A DNA stretch of 48,995 nt. It comes from Embleya scabrispora DSM 41855. GTDB taxonomy: Bacteria > Actinomycetota > Actinomycetes > Streptomycetales > Streptomycetaceae. Under the pieces are notes generated by a model, which worked only from the letters and a program-made list of their open reading frames with translations, was not told the DNA's origin and did no database searches. The stretch is taken from NCBI RefSeq assembly GCF_000372745.1, contig NZ_KB889706.1, forward strand, positions 756-49,750, written 5' to 3'. Positions 15,728 through 24,969 of this stretch are shown here, in pieces (the stretch's first letter is position 1; each line of letters starts with the position of its first letter). The position numbers and the translations under genes were made by a program.

Positions 15728-16423
15728 TCAGGTGGATCCTCCGATGGCCGTGCGGTGGGCCTCCTCGGCCACCTTCCGGAGGCGTTTGCGCATCTCCTCC
15801 TGCTGTCTGCCACGTGTTTTCATTGCATGACAGTTGGGGCACAGAGCGATCATGTTCTCGGGGTAGTCCCGACCGCCCAGGGCAAGGTCCTCGATGTGGT
15901 CGACCTCGAGTATCGGCAGGCCTTGTAGCGTGAGGTCATCGGGCATCCCCCGGCATTGCGGGTTCTCGCACCTGCCTCCGCATCGGTCCAGCACGGCCTC
16001 TATCGCCTTCGGATCGCGGTACGGCTCGGTTACGGTGCGCTCGACAACCCGCCTGCCCTTCTCGAGCTCGGCGGCCTTCACCTCTGCGCACAATCGGCGG
16101 TAGCGGTCCGCCACGGCCTCGGCCGCAGGCGTCACCGTGACCTCGGACCCGATACCGGAGTCCCTGGCACAGTCCTGGCACCACTTCTCGCGGGGACCGC
16201 GACGCAATACGCGTTCATCGATGATGCTCGAGCCGACCCGATGGTGCGTCTTGTGGCGCCTGCACGCGAGTGCGTACTCCGCGGGCACCTGCCCGCGCAG
16301 TCGAATCACGTCGGCGTCGTCGACGGGCTTGGGGTACACCACGTCCCAACCCTCGATGTACGACGGGCCTTCCGGGCGCTTGCGCCGTATGCCGTCGCTT
16401 TCTCGTTCCGTGATCTCGGCCAT
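15728..16423 (-). CDS. HNH endonuclease downstream of dndE
   Basis: This 231-aa protein ends in a canonical HNH fold: a CENPQC zinc pair, then EVDHIEDLALGGRDYPENMIALCPNCHAMKTRG, with the HNH histidine/asparagine/histidine residues in order. The N-terminal part has a second cysteine/histidine set (CRRHKTHH...WCQDCARDSG) suggestive of another zinc site, and a charged helix in between. It lies 146 bp after dndE on the same strand and is convergent with the DGQHR gene, so it may be the last gene of the dndBCDE operon. It is a probable restriction effector for the Dnd system; the substrate is not determined. Confidence 0.8.
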   Translation of the reverse strand: MAEITERESDGIRRKRPEGPSYIEGWDVVYPKPVDDADVIRLRGQVPAEYALACRRHKTHHRVGSSIIDERVLRRGPREKWCQDCARDSGIGSEVTVTPAAEAVADRYRRLCAEVKAAELEKGRRVVERTVTEPYRDPKAIEAVLDRCGGRCENPQCRGMPDDLTLQGLPILEVDHIEDLALGGRDYPENMIALCPNCHAMKTRGRQQEEMRKRLRKVAEEAHRTAIGGST

Positions 16424-16569
16424 GTCTGTGGAACATACGCCCGAGGGAAGGGCGGTGACAGGGGTCTACGAAACGAAATCCGGTGCCGTGACGGGGAGAT
16501 GACCTCGGTGGGCTCGTGTTCTGCCTGCTCTCGGGGCCGGGTGGCATCGGGCCACCCGGCCGTCCGCGG

Positions 16570-16947
16570 TCATCCTGCGGCGCTCATCACCAAGCCCTGG
16601 ATGGTGTGCAGGTCGTTGCGGCCGGCCATGTAGCCGATGCCGCGGTGGAGGTGGATGGTCAGGGTGCGGGAAACCGCCTCGTCGGTGGGCTCCTCACCGT
16701 CACGCAGACAGCGTTCCTTGAGCAGGGCGAGGTAGATGTCGCCGTATTGACCGGCGAAGGTCTTCCAGCTCATCTCGACGTTGGAGTCGGTGGTGATGTC
16801 CCGGACCAGGGGTGTGGAGCCTTCCTGGAGGGAGTAGGCCAGTGCCCAGCGGCACAGGACGTTCCAGTGTTTGATGCCGGTCACGCGCTTGAGGCGGATG
16901 AGTTGGTCCCGGGCCGGCTGGGACAGGCGGATCGTCTCAAGCGACAT
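16570..16947 (-). CDS. dndE: DNA sulfur modification protein DndE
   Basis: This 125-aa DndE is a small helical DNA-binding protein of the modification complex. Its N-terminus, LETIRLSQPARDQLIRLKRVTGIKHWNVLCRWAL, matches the family's ribbon-helix-helix-like opening. The basic C-terminus HLHRGIGYMAGR is also characteristic. The ATG at 16947 overlaps the dndD stop by 11 bp, indicating translational coupling. Length and order (B-C-D-E) match the Streptomyces dnd cluster. Confidence 0.92.
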   Translation of the reverse strand: MSLETIRLSQPARDQLIRLKRVTGIKHWNVLCRWALAYSLQEGSTPLVRDITTDSNVEMSWKTFAGQYGDIYLALLKERCLRDGEEPTDEAVSRTLTIHLHRGIGYMAGRNDLHTIQGLVMSAAG

Positions 16948-18937
16948 GGGTTTCTCCGGTCGGCCACAGGTAGCCCTGGCGGACGCTGGTGGTGAAGGTC
17001 TCGTTGTCGTGGGTGAGGGTGTACGAACGGGCGATGGACGATTCGAGCTTGTGGAACAGGCGCTCGTCGATCTCCTCGTCCGTGGACAGCAGCAGTACCT
17101 GGTCGCCGGCGTGCGGGAAGTAGCGCTCGACGAGTTGTTCGCGGTGTTTGCTGTCGAGCCGGCCCAGGGGGGTGTCGATGACGCTGGGCAGGCGGTTGCC
17201 GGCGACGCGGGCCACGCCCCAGAGCAGGGACAGGGCGAGGAGTTGGCGTTCGCCGGCGCTCAGCCTTCCCGACTCCAGGGGTTGTCCGTCGGATCCGGTG
17301 AGGGCGAGCGAGAAGTCCTTGGTGTCGATGTGGAGGTCGGCGACCAGGTTCTTCTTGCGCATCAGCTTGCTGAAGCTGTCCAGGACGGCGACTTCGAGGC
17401 GGCCGATGTGGCGGGTCAGCAGGGCGGCTGCGTAGCGTTCGAGGATGCCTCGGGTGGATGCCGAGTACTCCTTGACGCGGGCCTCCATCTTGTCGACCTT
17501 GTCGTGGAGTTTCTGCTTGCGCAGTTCCCGCTCGAGTTCCGCGTCCTGGCCTCTGTGTCGTGCCCTGAGTTCCTCCAGGTCCGTTTCGATGCGGGCCTGT
17601 TCCGCGCGCAGGACGGAGACCGCGTCGAGGGCGGCGCTCTGGGCGTCCATCAGGGAGCGGATCTCGTCCTCGTCCTCGGGCTTGGAGGCGAGAAGGCGGT
17701 CGGTGGCGTCGAAGCGGGCCTGCTCCTTGATGGCGCGTTCGACCAGTTCCACGGCGAGGGTCCGGTCCCGGCTCAGGGTGTCGTCGAGCGCGGACAACTG
17801 GGCGAGCATGTCGTGCGGGACGTTGAGTTCGCGGGGAGCCCTGGCCTGGGCGTCGCGTTCTTCCCGGTCCGCACTCAGTTCCTTCTCGATGCGGGCGATC
17901 TGGTCGGGTCCGGTGGCGTCGCGGAACAGGTCGGTTAGCCACGAGTCGCGTTCCCGCAGGACGCTCAGGACCTCTGCCGCCTGGTCGGCACGGTGTTCGC
18001 GTTGTGCGTGTTCGCGAACGGTGTCGAGTTGTTCGCGGAGAAGCAGCAGGGGGAGCGGCCCGGCGGCGACGGTGTTGACGAGAGTGTCGTTGGTCGCCTT
18101 GAGGGTGGCGGCGACACCGTCGTTCTCGGCCTTGAGGGTGGCGAATCGGCGGAAGACCTCTCCGCCTTCCTTCGCGAAGCGCACGCGTGCCTGCTCCGCG
18201 CGGTACATGGCGGCCTTGAGGCGGTTGTTCAGGGAGCCGCGTCGTTGGACGGCGTCGCCGATGGCGGAGGCAAGCTCCTCGAGCTCCGCGCCGAGGGCTG
18301 CGATCTTGGCCTGGCTGCCTTCGTCGGCAGCGCTGGTCTGGATCCGGCGTTCGAGGACGAGGAGGTCGGTGCGCAGACGTTCGACACCGCTGACGCCCAG
18401 GAGGGAGTGCACGGCGGAGCGAATGATGTTGGAGGCCTGGTCGGGGTCGGCCAGTTCCTCGAGTTTTTCGCCGTCGAAGAAGAAGAGGGAGGCGACTTCG
18501 AGGGGCAGCAGACCTTCGATGTGGTCGACCCAGCCTTCGCTGAGGCCCCATTCGGGTTTGCCGTTGACGGTGATCTCGAGGCTCTCGTCGAGCTTCTTGC
18601 CTGCGGGGATTCGCCAGCTGCGGCTGACGTGGTACCGATGTTCCTCGCCCTCGAGCAGTATGGAGAACTCGACGGCCACGCGTGCGCCGTCCTCGGGGTC
18701 GGCGAGGCGGTTGATGCTCTCGCGCAGGTAGGTGTCGTAGGAGGAGTTGCCGCGGCCGCTGCAGCGGGCGCGGTTGCCGTAGAGGGCGAGTTGGATCGCG
18801 TCCAGCAATGTGGTCTTGCCGCAACCGTTGAGGCCGCCGATCAGGACGATCGGGCGGCCCTTCTCGGTGGTGAGATCCAGCGACTGTTCACCCCGGTAGG
18901 CGCCGAAGTCGTGCAGGGTGATGTTACGCAGAAGCAT
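16937..18937 (-). CDS. dndD: DNA sulfur modification ATPase DndD
   Basis: This 666-aa SMC-like ATPase hydrolyses ATP, probably to open or nick DNA for sulfur insertion. The Walker A motif GLNGCGKTT lies at residues 35-43. Two long coiled-coil stretches (about 190-300 and 400-490) flank a central region that lacks a clear CxxC hook. The ABC signature LSAGERQLLALSLLWG (about 565) and Walker B VIDTPLGRLDSKHREQL follow. The family usually measures 650-700 aa. The start overlaps dndC by 14 bp. Confidence 0.93.
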   Translation of the reverse strand: MLLRNITLHDFGAYRGEQSLDLTTEKGRPIVLIGGLNGCGKTTLLDAIQLALYGNRARCSGRGNSSYDTYLRESINRLADPEDGARVAVEFSILLEGEEHRYHVSRSWRIPAGKKLDESLEITVNGKPEWGLSEGWVDHIEGLLPLEVASLFFFDGEKLEELADPDQASNIIRSAVHSLLGVSGVERLRTDLLVLERRIQTSAADEGSQAKIAALGAELEELASAIGDAVQRRGSLNNRLKAAMYRAEQARVRFAKEGGEVFRRFATLKAENDGVAATLKATNDTLVNTVAAGPLPLLLLREQLDTVREHAQREHRADQAAEVLSVLRERDSWLTDLFRDATGPDQIARIEKELSADREERDAQARAPRELNVPHDMLAQLSALDDTLSRDRTLAVELVERAIKEQARFDATDRLLASKPEDEDEIRSLMDAQSAALDAVSVLRAEQARIETDLEELRARHRGQDAELERELRKQKLHDKVDKMEARVKEYSASTRGILERYAAALLTRHIGRLEVAVLDSFSKLMRKKNLVADLHIDTKDFSLALTGSDGQPLESGRLSAGERQLLALSLLWGVARVAGNRLPSVIDTPLGRLDSKHREQLVERYFPHAGDQVLLLSTDEEIDERLFHKLESSIARSYTLTHDNETFTTSVRQGYLWPTGETHVA

Positions 18938-20489
18938 TGCTGGTCTCTTCGTCCTCTGCTGGGGTGTGGTCGGTCCGGGAGGCGATGCCTTCCAGGTCCA
19001 GGGACTCTTGGACGTCGGCGTCGGAGGGGGTGGGGTCCGCCTCGGTGCGGGGGACTATCCCTTCGAGTTCCTTCTTGAAGGCGAGGGCGTCCTCCTCGTC
19101 GGTGTAGTAGCCCTTGACGATGGTCTTCTGCAATTCGTCGTACAGGCCGGTGCGGCGGGTCCTGGTGCGGAACCGGCGTTCGACGGCGAGGAGATCGCGG
19201 GTCATGGAGTAGCGCAGTTCGTCGCCGTCGCAGATCTCGCGGAGGATGTCCATCTCGTCGGATCCCTGGGCGAGGTGGGCGTCGACGGGCAGGCCCGGGA
19301 ACGTCTCGCCGTAGACCTTTTCGTAGATCTTGGGGAGTGCGTCCTGGACCTCGTGCTTCTCGAAGATCCAGATGCGGCGGATCTCGTGGAGTTCCTCCAT
19401 CGTGATCAGCTCGATGCCGCGCACGTGTTCGGGGGCGTTGTCGCGAACGTGCTTTTGGGCCTGGAAGAGTTTCGTCAGCCACTCGTGGCGGGACTTCTCG
19501 GTGTAGGGCCCGGGGATGACGCGTTCGTCGGCGATGAGCTGGACTTGGCCGTTCATGCGGCGGAAGTCGCGCAGGTGCTTGTCGTCGGGGACGTCGAGGT
19601 CGTTGCGCAGGTCGAGGAGGGGCTGCATCCAGTCCTTCTCCTCGTCGTTTTGGATCATGGCGGACATGGACTTGTCCTTCTCGACCAGGGTGCACGTCCA
19701 GCAGCCGAAGCGGCTGTCCCCGCACGAGGGCGTGGTGTTGTCCACGACCAGGGGGCATTCGCCGTCGGCGGACGCGCCCTGGTACATCGAGAGCAAATCC
19801 TTGTTGTTGTGTCCCCAGGGGTTGGCCTGCTGCATGAGGAAGAGCCACACGTCGTCGGTGGTCCATTCCTCGACGGGGCTGTAGACCAGCGAGTTGGGCA
19901 GGTTGCCGTTGGGGGAGAGGCGGTCGCGGACGCGGCGCTTCTCGTGTTTGGCCATGGACTTGGAGCGGGCCTGGCTCTCGCTCTTGCGGATGCCCAGGAC
20001 CAGGATCGCCTCGCCGTGGCGGCGGACGACGCGGCGGATGAACGCGTTGGAGGGTCGGATCTTGAGGCGTTCGGTGCACCAGCGGAACTTGGGGCGGGGG
20101 GCGGGGTAGCCGCGGCCGATGAGGCCGACCCAGAAGGTGTCCTTGACCTCGGGGGTGAGGCGGTGGGGCTCGATGGGCAGTTGTTGCTCGGCGGCCGCGG
20201 CGCGCATCGTCTCCAGGGACTGGGTGACCCAGCTGGCGACGATGGGGTTCTCGACGAGGGTGTCGGTGCTGATGACGTGGACGGGTTTGGTGCGTTGTTC
20301 CGCGGTGAGGCCCTGCAGGGCCAGCCACACGAGCTGGAGGACTGCGGTGGAGTCCTTGCCGCCGCTGTAGCCGACCACCCAGGGGACCTCGTCGGCGAGA
20401 TAGAGCTCGCGGATCTCCTCGGTGAGCTCGTTCACGACCTCGGACATGGTCCGGCCCTGGAACGGGGCTGTGTGCGTCGGGGTGCTCAT
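18924..20489 (-). CDS. dndC: DNA sulfur modification protein DndC (PAPS-reductase-like)
   Basis: This 521-aa protein has the PP-loop ATP pyrophosphatase signature SGGKDS at residues 42-47, as in PAPS reductases. A cysteine cluster (GECPLVV, PSCGDSRFGCWTCTL) should hold the 4Fe-4S centre loaded by DndA. It receives sulfur from the cysteine desulfurase and passes it to the DNA backbone. The ATG at 20489 overlaps the dndB stop (ATGA). Confidence 0.95.
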   Translation of the reverse strand: MSTPTHTAPFQGRTMSEVVNELTEEIRELYLADEVPWVVGYSGGKDSTAVLQLVWLALQGLTAEQRTKPVHVISTDTLVENPIVASWVTQSLETMRAAAAEQQLPIEPHRLTPEVKDTFWVGLIGRGYPAPRPKFRWCTERLKIRPSNAFIRRVVRRHGEAILVLGIRKSESQARSKSMAKHEKRRVRDRLSPNGNLPNSLVYSPVEEWTTDDVWLFLMQQANPWGHNNKDLLSMYQGASADGECPLVVDNTTPSCGDSRFGCWTCTLVEKDKSMSAMIQNDEEKDWMQPLLDLRNDLDVPDDKHLRDFRRMNGQVQLIADERVIPGPYTEKSRHEWLTKLFQAQKHVRDNAPEHVRGIELITMEELHEIRRIWIFEKHEVQDALPKIYEKVYGETFPGLPVDAHLAQGSDEMDILREICDGDELRYSMTRDLLAVERRFRTRTRRTGLYDELQKTIVKGYYTDEEDALAFKKELEGIVPRTEADPTPSDADVQESLDLEGIASRTDHTPAEDEETSNASA

Positions 20490-21619
20490 GCGTCTCCTCG
20501 CTGGCGAAACGCGTCTTCGATCTGCTGTTCTTCCGGGCTGAGCGGCAGGTCCAGGCGCAAGCGCAAATAGTTGGTGGTCAGGCTGAGGTTGCGGTGTGAC
20601 TTGGACACGCGACCGGCCAGGATGGCACGGCCGTCCCAGTCGGGGTTGCTCCGGGTCCAGTCCACGCCCTTGAGGCGTTCCACCCGGGGGAGCCAGTGGG
20701 TGGGGTCGGTCGATTCCCGCAGGAGCGTGTTGCCCACGCGTCCCAGGGCGTGCAGGGCGAGGCTGTGGCTGTGGATGTACTCGCGCCGTACGTCCGGGGC
20801 GGGCAGTGTGCGTTCGCGCACCATGGCCCATTCCGGAACGGTGGTGTCGATCGCCTCCCAGAATCCCTGGGCCAGGGCCGGCGCCGCGGCGGATTCGATC
20901 TCCACGTTCTGGAGCAGGGCCTGGTTGCCCGAGTGGATCGCGCTGAGGGTGAACAACCTACGAGACCGGGCCGACAGCGTGGATGCTTCCATCTCGACGT
21001 GCCCCTTGAACACGGGGGATTTGAGCGCGATCAGGCGGGTGAGGGCGGCGAGGTCGTCGCGGTGGTCGTAGAGCACGCCGATGGAGCGCGCCGGCCGGAC
21101 GGCGTGGCGGTTGAGGTCGGCGAACATCTGCTGGCAGCGGGAGAGTCCGGAGTCGTGGAAGAAGACGACGGCGATGGTCTCGTCGCCCAGGTCGGGGTTC
21201 TCCCGCAGGGCCACCTCGATGGCGGCGCGGCGGTGCTGGCCGTCGTTGATCAGGAAGCGGGCGGCCATGGGGATGCGGATCTGGCCGATTCTCATGCCCG
21301 GGCCGGCGGGTGCGGCGCCTTCGAAGCGCAGGTCGCCGTCGACGGAGGCGGTGAGCGCGCTGAAGACGTAGTCGTCGGGGTTGTCCAGGATGTAGCGGGT
21401 CAGCGCGGGCAGGCGCCCCTTGTTGAGTATGCGCTGGGCGCGCACCTCGGGCGCGAGTTCTTCCTCGTCGAAGACGAAGATCTTCGGGATGAGGCGGAGG
21501 GGACACATCGAGACGTAGAACTCGCGTCCCGCCTGGATGCCCCTGATCGCCGGAAACGTGTACTCGTAATCGGTGAAGATCGGAGTCTCTGCGGTTCCGG
21601 GCTGCGTACGTGATCCCAC
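20486..21619 (-). CDS. dndB: DNA sulfur modification regulator DndB
   Basis: This 377-aa DndB has the family motif INDGQHRRAAI (DGQHR at 126-130), followed by MFADLNRHAVRPARSIGVLYDHRD. DndB is not required for chemistry. In studied systems it lowers modification frequency and represses the operon. It is the first gene of dndBCDE. The start is GTG at 21619, 95 bp from the divergent dndA. Confidence 0.93.
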   Translation of the reverse strand: MGSRTQPGTAETPIFTDYEYTFPAIRGIQAGREFYVSMCPLRLIPKIFVFDEEELAPEVRAQRILNKGRLPALTRYILDNPDDYVFSALTASVDGDLRFEGAAPAGPGMRIGQIRIPMAARFLINDGQHRRAAIEVALRENPDLGDETIAVVFFHDSGLSRCQQMFADLNRHAVRPARSIGVLYDHRDDLAALTRLIALKSPVFKGHVEMEASTLSARSRRLFTLSAIHSGNQALLQNVEIESAAAPALAQGFWEAIDTTVPEWAMVRERTLPAPDVRREYIHSHSLALHALGRVGNTLLRESTDPTHWLPRVERLKGVDWTRSNPDWDGRAILAGRVSKSHRNLSLTTNYLRLRLDLPLSPEEQQIEDAFRQRGDA

Positions 21620-21714
21620 ACGCGTAACGCTATCTTAGGTACGTCTCAATTTTCACGTTCGTGTTGGCTTGAAGCATGTGTTGTCGACAACGTCGAAGGG
21701 GTGCGTGACGGTCG
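21620..21714. promoter_or_regulatory. Divergent dndA/dndB promoter region with palindrome
   Basis: This 95-bp gap is AT-richer than its surroundings and contains the 12-bp palindrome GTTGTCGACAAC (21680-21691) and a smaller CACGTTCGTG. As the only intergenic DNA between the two modification transcripts, it should contain both promoters. The palindrome is a candidate operator, possibly for DndB (inference). Confidence 0.5.
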
Positions 21715-22848
21715 ATGGTGGCCTACCTGGATGCCGCGGCCACGACTCGGGTGGACTCCCGGGTCGCGGACGTCGTCCTGCATTGGATGACCGAGGATTT
21801 CGGCAATGCCGGGAGTCGCACGCACGAGTACGGTGCGCGGGCCAAGGCTGCCGTCCAACGCGCCCGGGAGCAACTCGCCGCCGCCTTCGATGCCCGTCCG
21901 GAAGAATTGATCTTCACCAGCGGTGCGACGGAGAGCAACAACATCGCCCTGTTGGGGCTGGCTTCGCACGGCGAGGAGTCCGGCCGTCGGCACATCATCA
22001 CGTCGGCGAGTGAGCACAAGGCGGTCATCGAGCCGTTGGAGCATCTGCGCTCGCGCGGGTTCGAGGTCGATTTCCTGTCGCCGGGGACGAACGGCCGCGT
22101 CGAGGTGGAGGCGATCCGCGAGCGGCTGCGGCCGGACACGTTGTTGGTGTCGTTGATGCATGTGAACAACGAGACCGGGACGGTGCAGCCGGTTGCGGAG
22201 TTGGCCCGGGTCCTGCGGGAGACGCCCACGTTCCTGCACGTCGACGCGGCGCAGGGATTCGGGAAGCTCCCGGAGGATCTGACCGCGCCGATCGATTTGA
22301 TCAGTGTCAGCGGTCACAAGATCGGCGCCCCCAAGGGGGTGGGCGCGTTGGTGATGCGCCGACGCGGCTGGGATCGGATCCCGCTGACGCCGTTGATGTT
22401 CGGTGGGGGCCAGGAGCGCAAGCTGCGTCCGGGGACGCTGCCCGTGCCGTTGATCATGGGGCTGGCGAAGGCCGAGGAGGTCTTCCGGAGCGGGCACGCG
22501 GTGTGGCGGGAGCAGGCGCTGGCGTATCGGGAGGAGCTTTTGGAGGCGCTCGCGGCGACGCGTTTTCGCCTCAACGGGGATCCCGTGCACACGGTGCCGC
22601 ACATCGTGAACGTGTCGTTCGAGGGTGTGGACGCGGAGGCGTTGATCGTGCGGGTCAAGCACCTGGTGGCGCTCTCGACGGGTTCGGCGTGCACGAGTGC
22701 GTCCTATACGCCCAGTCACGTGTTGATCGGGATGGGGCTGGATCCGCAGGTGGCGGCGAACGGGTTGCGTCTGTCGTGGGATCCGCGTCAGGCGCGCGAC
22801 CTGGACCCCAAGGAGTTCGCCGTGTTGGTGGGCGAGCTGCAGCCGTAG
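21715..22848 (+). CDS. dndA: Cysteine desulfurase DndA
   Basis: This 377-aa NifS/IscS-type PLP enzyme removes sulfur from cysteine for phosphorothioation. The PLP lysine lies in SVSGHKIGAPKG (K202), the phosphate-binding SGATESNN is near residues 66-73, and the catalytic cysteine lies in STGSACTSA (C326). It is divergent from dndB, as in the Streptomyces lividans locus. It converges with the methyltransferase gene, only 7 bp separating the stops. Confidence 0.94.
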   Translation: MVAYLDAAATTRVDSRVADVVLHWMTEDFGNAGSRTHEYGARAKAAVQRAREQLAAAFDARPEELIFTSGATESNNIALLGLASHGEESGRRHIITSASEHKAVIEPLEHLRSRGFEVDFLSPGTNGRVEVEAIRERLRPDTLLVSLMHVNNETGTVQPVAELARVLRETPTFLHVDAAQGFGKLPEDLTAPIDLISVSGHKIGAPKGVGALVMRRRGWDRIPLTPLMFGGGQERKLRPGTLPVPLIMGLAKAEEVFRSGHAVWREQALAYREELLEALAATRFRLNGDPVHTVPHIVNVSFEGVDAEALIVRVKHLVALSTGSACTSASYTPSHVLIGMGLDPQVAANGLRLSWDPRQARDLDPKEFAVLVGELQP

Positions 22849-22855
22849 TCGGCTT

Positions 22856-24307
22856 TCAGTGCGGGGCGGCGTCGCGGCGGATCAGGCGGTGGCCGCGCAG
22901 GGTGCGCGCGCAGCGGGCAAGTTCGGCCTCCCAGCCGGTCTCGGTGGCGATCAGGTGCGGGCGGGCGTACAGGCCGGCGCGGGCCTCGGCGGCGGTCAGG
23001 CGCCGGTATTTGGGGGCGTCGGGATCGTCGGGCGCGAGGAATTCGTGTTTGCGGTGCAGCACGGGCCGATCGGCGTCGTCGGTGTGGGAGCGGAACGCGG
23101 CCTCGAGGGTCTTGAGGTCGACTGTGTAGGAGCCAGCCAGGCGCGGGTGGGCGTCGGTGTCGAAGTCGGGGTAGTCCAGCCATGCCACGGAGCGTCCGCG
23201 GTGGGCGAGTTTGGCGATGGTCCACGTCTGGGGGCGTCCGGCGGCGATGGCGGCGCAGTGTTCGTACAGGCGCAGCACGATGGGCAGGCGGTCGACGGCG
23301 CGGCGGTGGACGTACAGCGCGGTGGGGCTGACCGTGCCGGCGGTGGAGGCGTGCATGGCGCCGTGGAGGTAGGTGTCGTCGCGGAGTTTGAGCAGGAGTC
23401 GGTCGGCGCGTCTGCAGGCTTCCTTGTAGGAGGCGAAGAACGCGCGGACGTCGAGTTGCACGGCCAGGGGGAGGCTGCCGAAGGGGCCTCGTCCGTTGAA
23501 GAGTTCGACGGCGAGGAAGAGCAGGGTGTCCAGGGTCGTGCGGCGGGCGCCCGCGGCGGTCTTGTCGGGGTCGGCGGTGGTGCGGACCAGGCGGTGGACC
23601 TCGGTGGGTCGCAGGTGCTCGAGGAGGGCGGCGGTGGTGGCGGGCATCTCCTCGGGGCGGGGGGTGCGGCCGCGGCGTTCGGTGTGGTCGACGGCGGCGG
23701 CGATGGCGGCGGTGGTGTCGCCGGTGGCGGGCCACGGGACGTGGGGGATGATCCGGCGGGCCAGGAACGCGACGCGTTCGCGGTCGTCCTTGAACGCGTA
23801 GACGATGCCGGGGGCGGCGGCGACGCAGCGGGTGCCGGTGGTGTCGCGGACGAAGTCGCGGAGTTCGCGGGCGCCGAACAGGTGCTGGAAGGTGCCGCGG
23901 CCAGTGAGGATGCCGTCGGTGTATTCGTCGCCCCTGACGCGGGAGCGGTCCCAGGTCAGGCGGGCGGAGGCGATCAGGACGCCGTCGGCCAGTTCCCAGG
24001 CGCGGCGCAGGGTGTCGCGGCGTTCGGCGGGGTCCTCGATGACGTTGAGGACGTAGGTGAGCAGGACGACGTCGGCGGGGGCGAGGGGGGTGTCGGGGCG
24101 GTAGTGGGGGTCCCAGCCGTCGGCGGTGATCTGCATGTGGCGCAGGGCGCGCAGGTCGCCGCCGCGTCCGCAGCCGTAGTCCAGGACGCTGGTGTGTGGG
24201 GTGATCTGTTGGTCGGCGACGGCTTGGCGGGCGGGGACCGACAGTGCGGTGCGTCCGATGGCGGTAAGTCGGCGGTCGCTGCCCCACGTTCGTGCCACGG
24301 GCACCAT
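22856..24307 (-). CDS. DNA phosphorothioation-associated putative methyltransferase
   Basis: This 483-aa protein has a SAM-binding Rossmann motif VLDYGCGRGGDLRAL near residue 43 and a DVVLLTYVLNVIEDP stretch as motif IV/post-I region. A long C-terminal extension follows, with a conserved WLDYPDFDTDAHPRLAGSYTVDL. This is the plan of the methyltransferase family repeatedly seen beside dnd genes. The substrate is unknown. The start at 24307 was chosen as the first ATG ahead of the conserved RTWGSDRRLTAIGRTALSVPAR opening. The larger upstream frame is non-coding shadow. Confidence 0.85.
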   Translation of the reverse strand: MVPVARTWGSDRRLTAIGRTALSVPARQAVADQQITPHTSVLDYGCGRGGDLRALRHMQITADGWDPHYRPDTPLAPADVVLLTYVLNVIEDPAERRDTLRRAWELADGVLIASARLTWDRSRVRGDEYTDGILTGRGTFQHLFGARELRDFVRDTTGTRCVAAAPGIVYAFKDDRERVAFLARRIIPHVPWPATGDTTAAIAAAVDHTERRGRTPRPEEMPATTAALLEHLRPTEVHRLVRTTADPDKTAAGARRTTLDTLLFLAVELFNGRGPFGSLPLAVQLDVRAFFASYKEACRRADRLLLKLRDDTYLHGAMHASTAGTVSPTALYVHRRAVDRLPIVLRLYEHCAAIAAGRPQTWTIAKLAHRGRSVAWLDYPDFDTDAHPRLAGSYTVDLKTLEAAFRSHTDDADRPVLHRKHEFLAPDDPDAPKYRRLTAAEARAGLYARPHLIATETGWEAELARCARTLRGHRLIRRDAAPH

Positions 24308-24498
24308 CCTGGCCCATGTGTGGCGTCGGGTGTTCCGGCGGGGAGGGCGTGGACGCCGGGGCCGGCGTCGCGTCGGTTTACCGCCGGTGGGGGCGGTCGT
24401 GGTCGGTGCCCGGGGGAGGCGACCTCGCCCCATGGTCGGTCGCCGGGTCGGTGGGGGCGTCGGCCGGCGGTGCGGTTTTGGTGGTGGTGGCCGGGCGG

Positions 24499-24969
24499 TC
24501 AGCCGCGCAGGGTCAGGGTCCCCGGTGTGCCGGGGCTGCCCGGGATCAGGCGGGTGGTGATGGGCCAGGGGCCCCCGCCTTCGGTGATGCCGCCGTAGGG
24601 GACGGCGATGGCGCGGGTGGCGTGTTTCTTGTGGGTGAAGACGAGGAGGGCTCCGACGCCGGAGTAGTAGTCGGAGCCGCTGGCGGTGCCGTCGGAGAGG
24701 TCGACGCGGTCGCCGGTGGCGGTTTCGATGTCCTTGCGGGAGGCGCCTTCGAAGAAGACGTAGACGTTGTCCCAGGGGAAGGTGGTGAGGTCGCGGAGGG
24801 CGCCTTCGCGGCCGTGTTCGCCCAGGTCCTTGACGCCGGCGGCGAGTCGGTCGTGGGCCTTGCCGTCGATCTCGACGCCGACGCGGCCGGAGGAGTCGGC
24901 GCACGCGGTCAGGAGCAGGGCGAGGATCAGCGCGAGGGTCGCTGCCGGGAAGGTCCGGTGTCGTGTCAA
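24499..24969 (-). CDS. Lipoprotein, coupled to the DUF6973 gene
   Basis: This 156-aa product begins with a signal peptide (TRHRTFPAATLALILALLLTA) and the lipobox LLTAC, so it should be lipid-anchored on the outer face of the membrane. The mature part has about 130 residues, with a conserved-looking DNVYVFFEGASRKDIE and GALLVFTHKKHATRAIAVPYGG. No known domain is recognised. The TTG start at 24969 overlaps the upstream stop (TTGA), implying coupling with the toxin-like gene. An immunity or delivery role is possible but inferred from position only. Confidence 0.7.
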   Translation of the reverse strand: MTRHRTFPAATLALILALLLTACADSSGRVGVEIDGKAHDRLAAGVKDLGEHGREGALRDLTTFPWDNVYVFFEGASRKDIETATGDRVDLSDGTASGSDYYSGVGALLVFTHKKHATRAIAVPYGGITEGGGPWPITTRLIPGSPGTPGTLTLRG

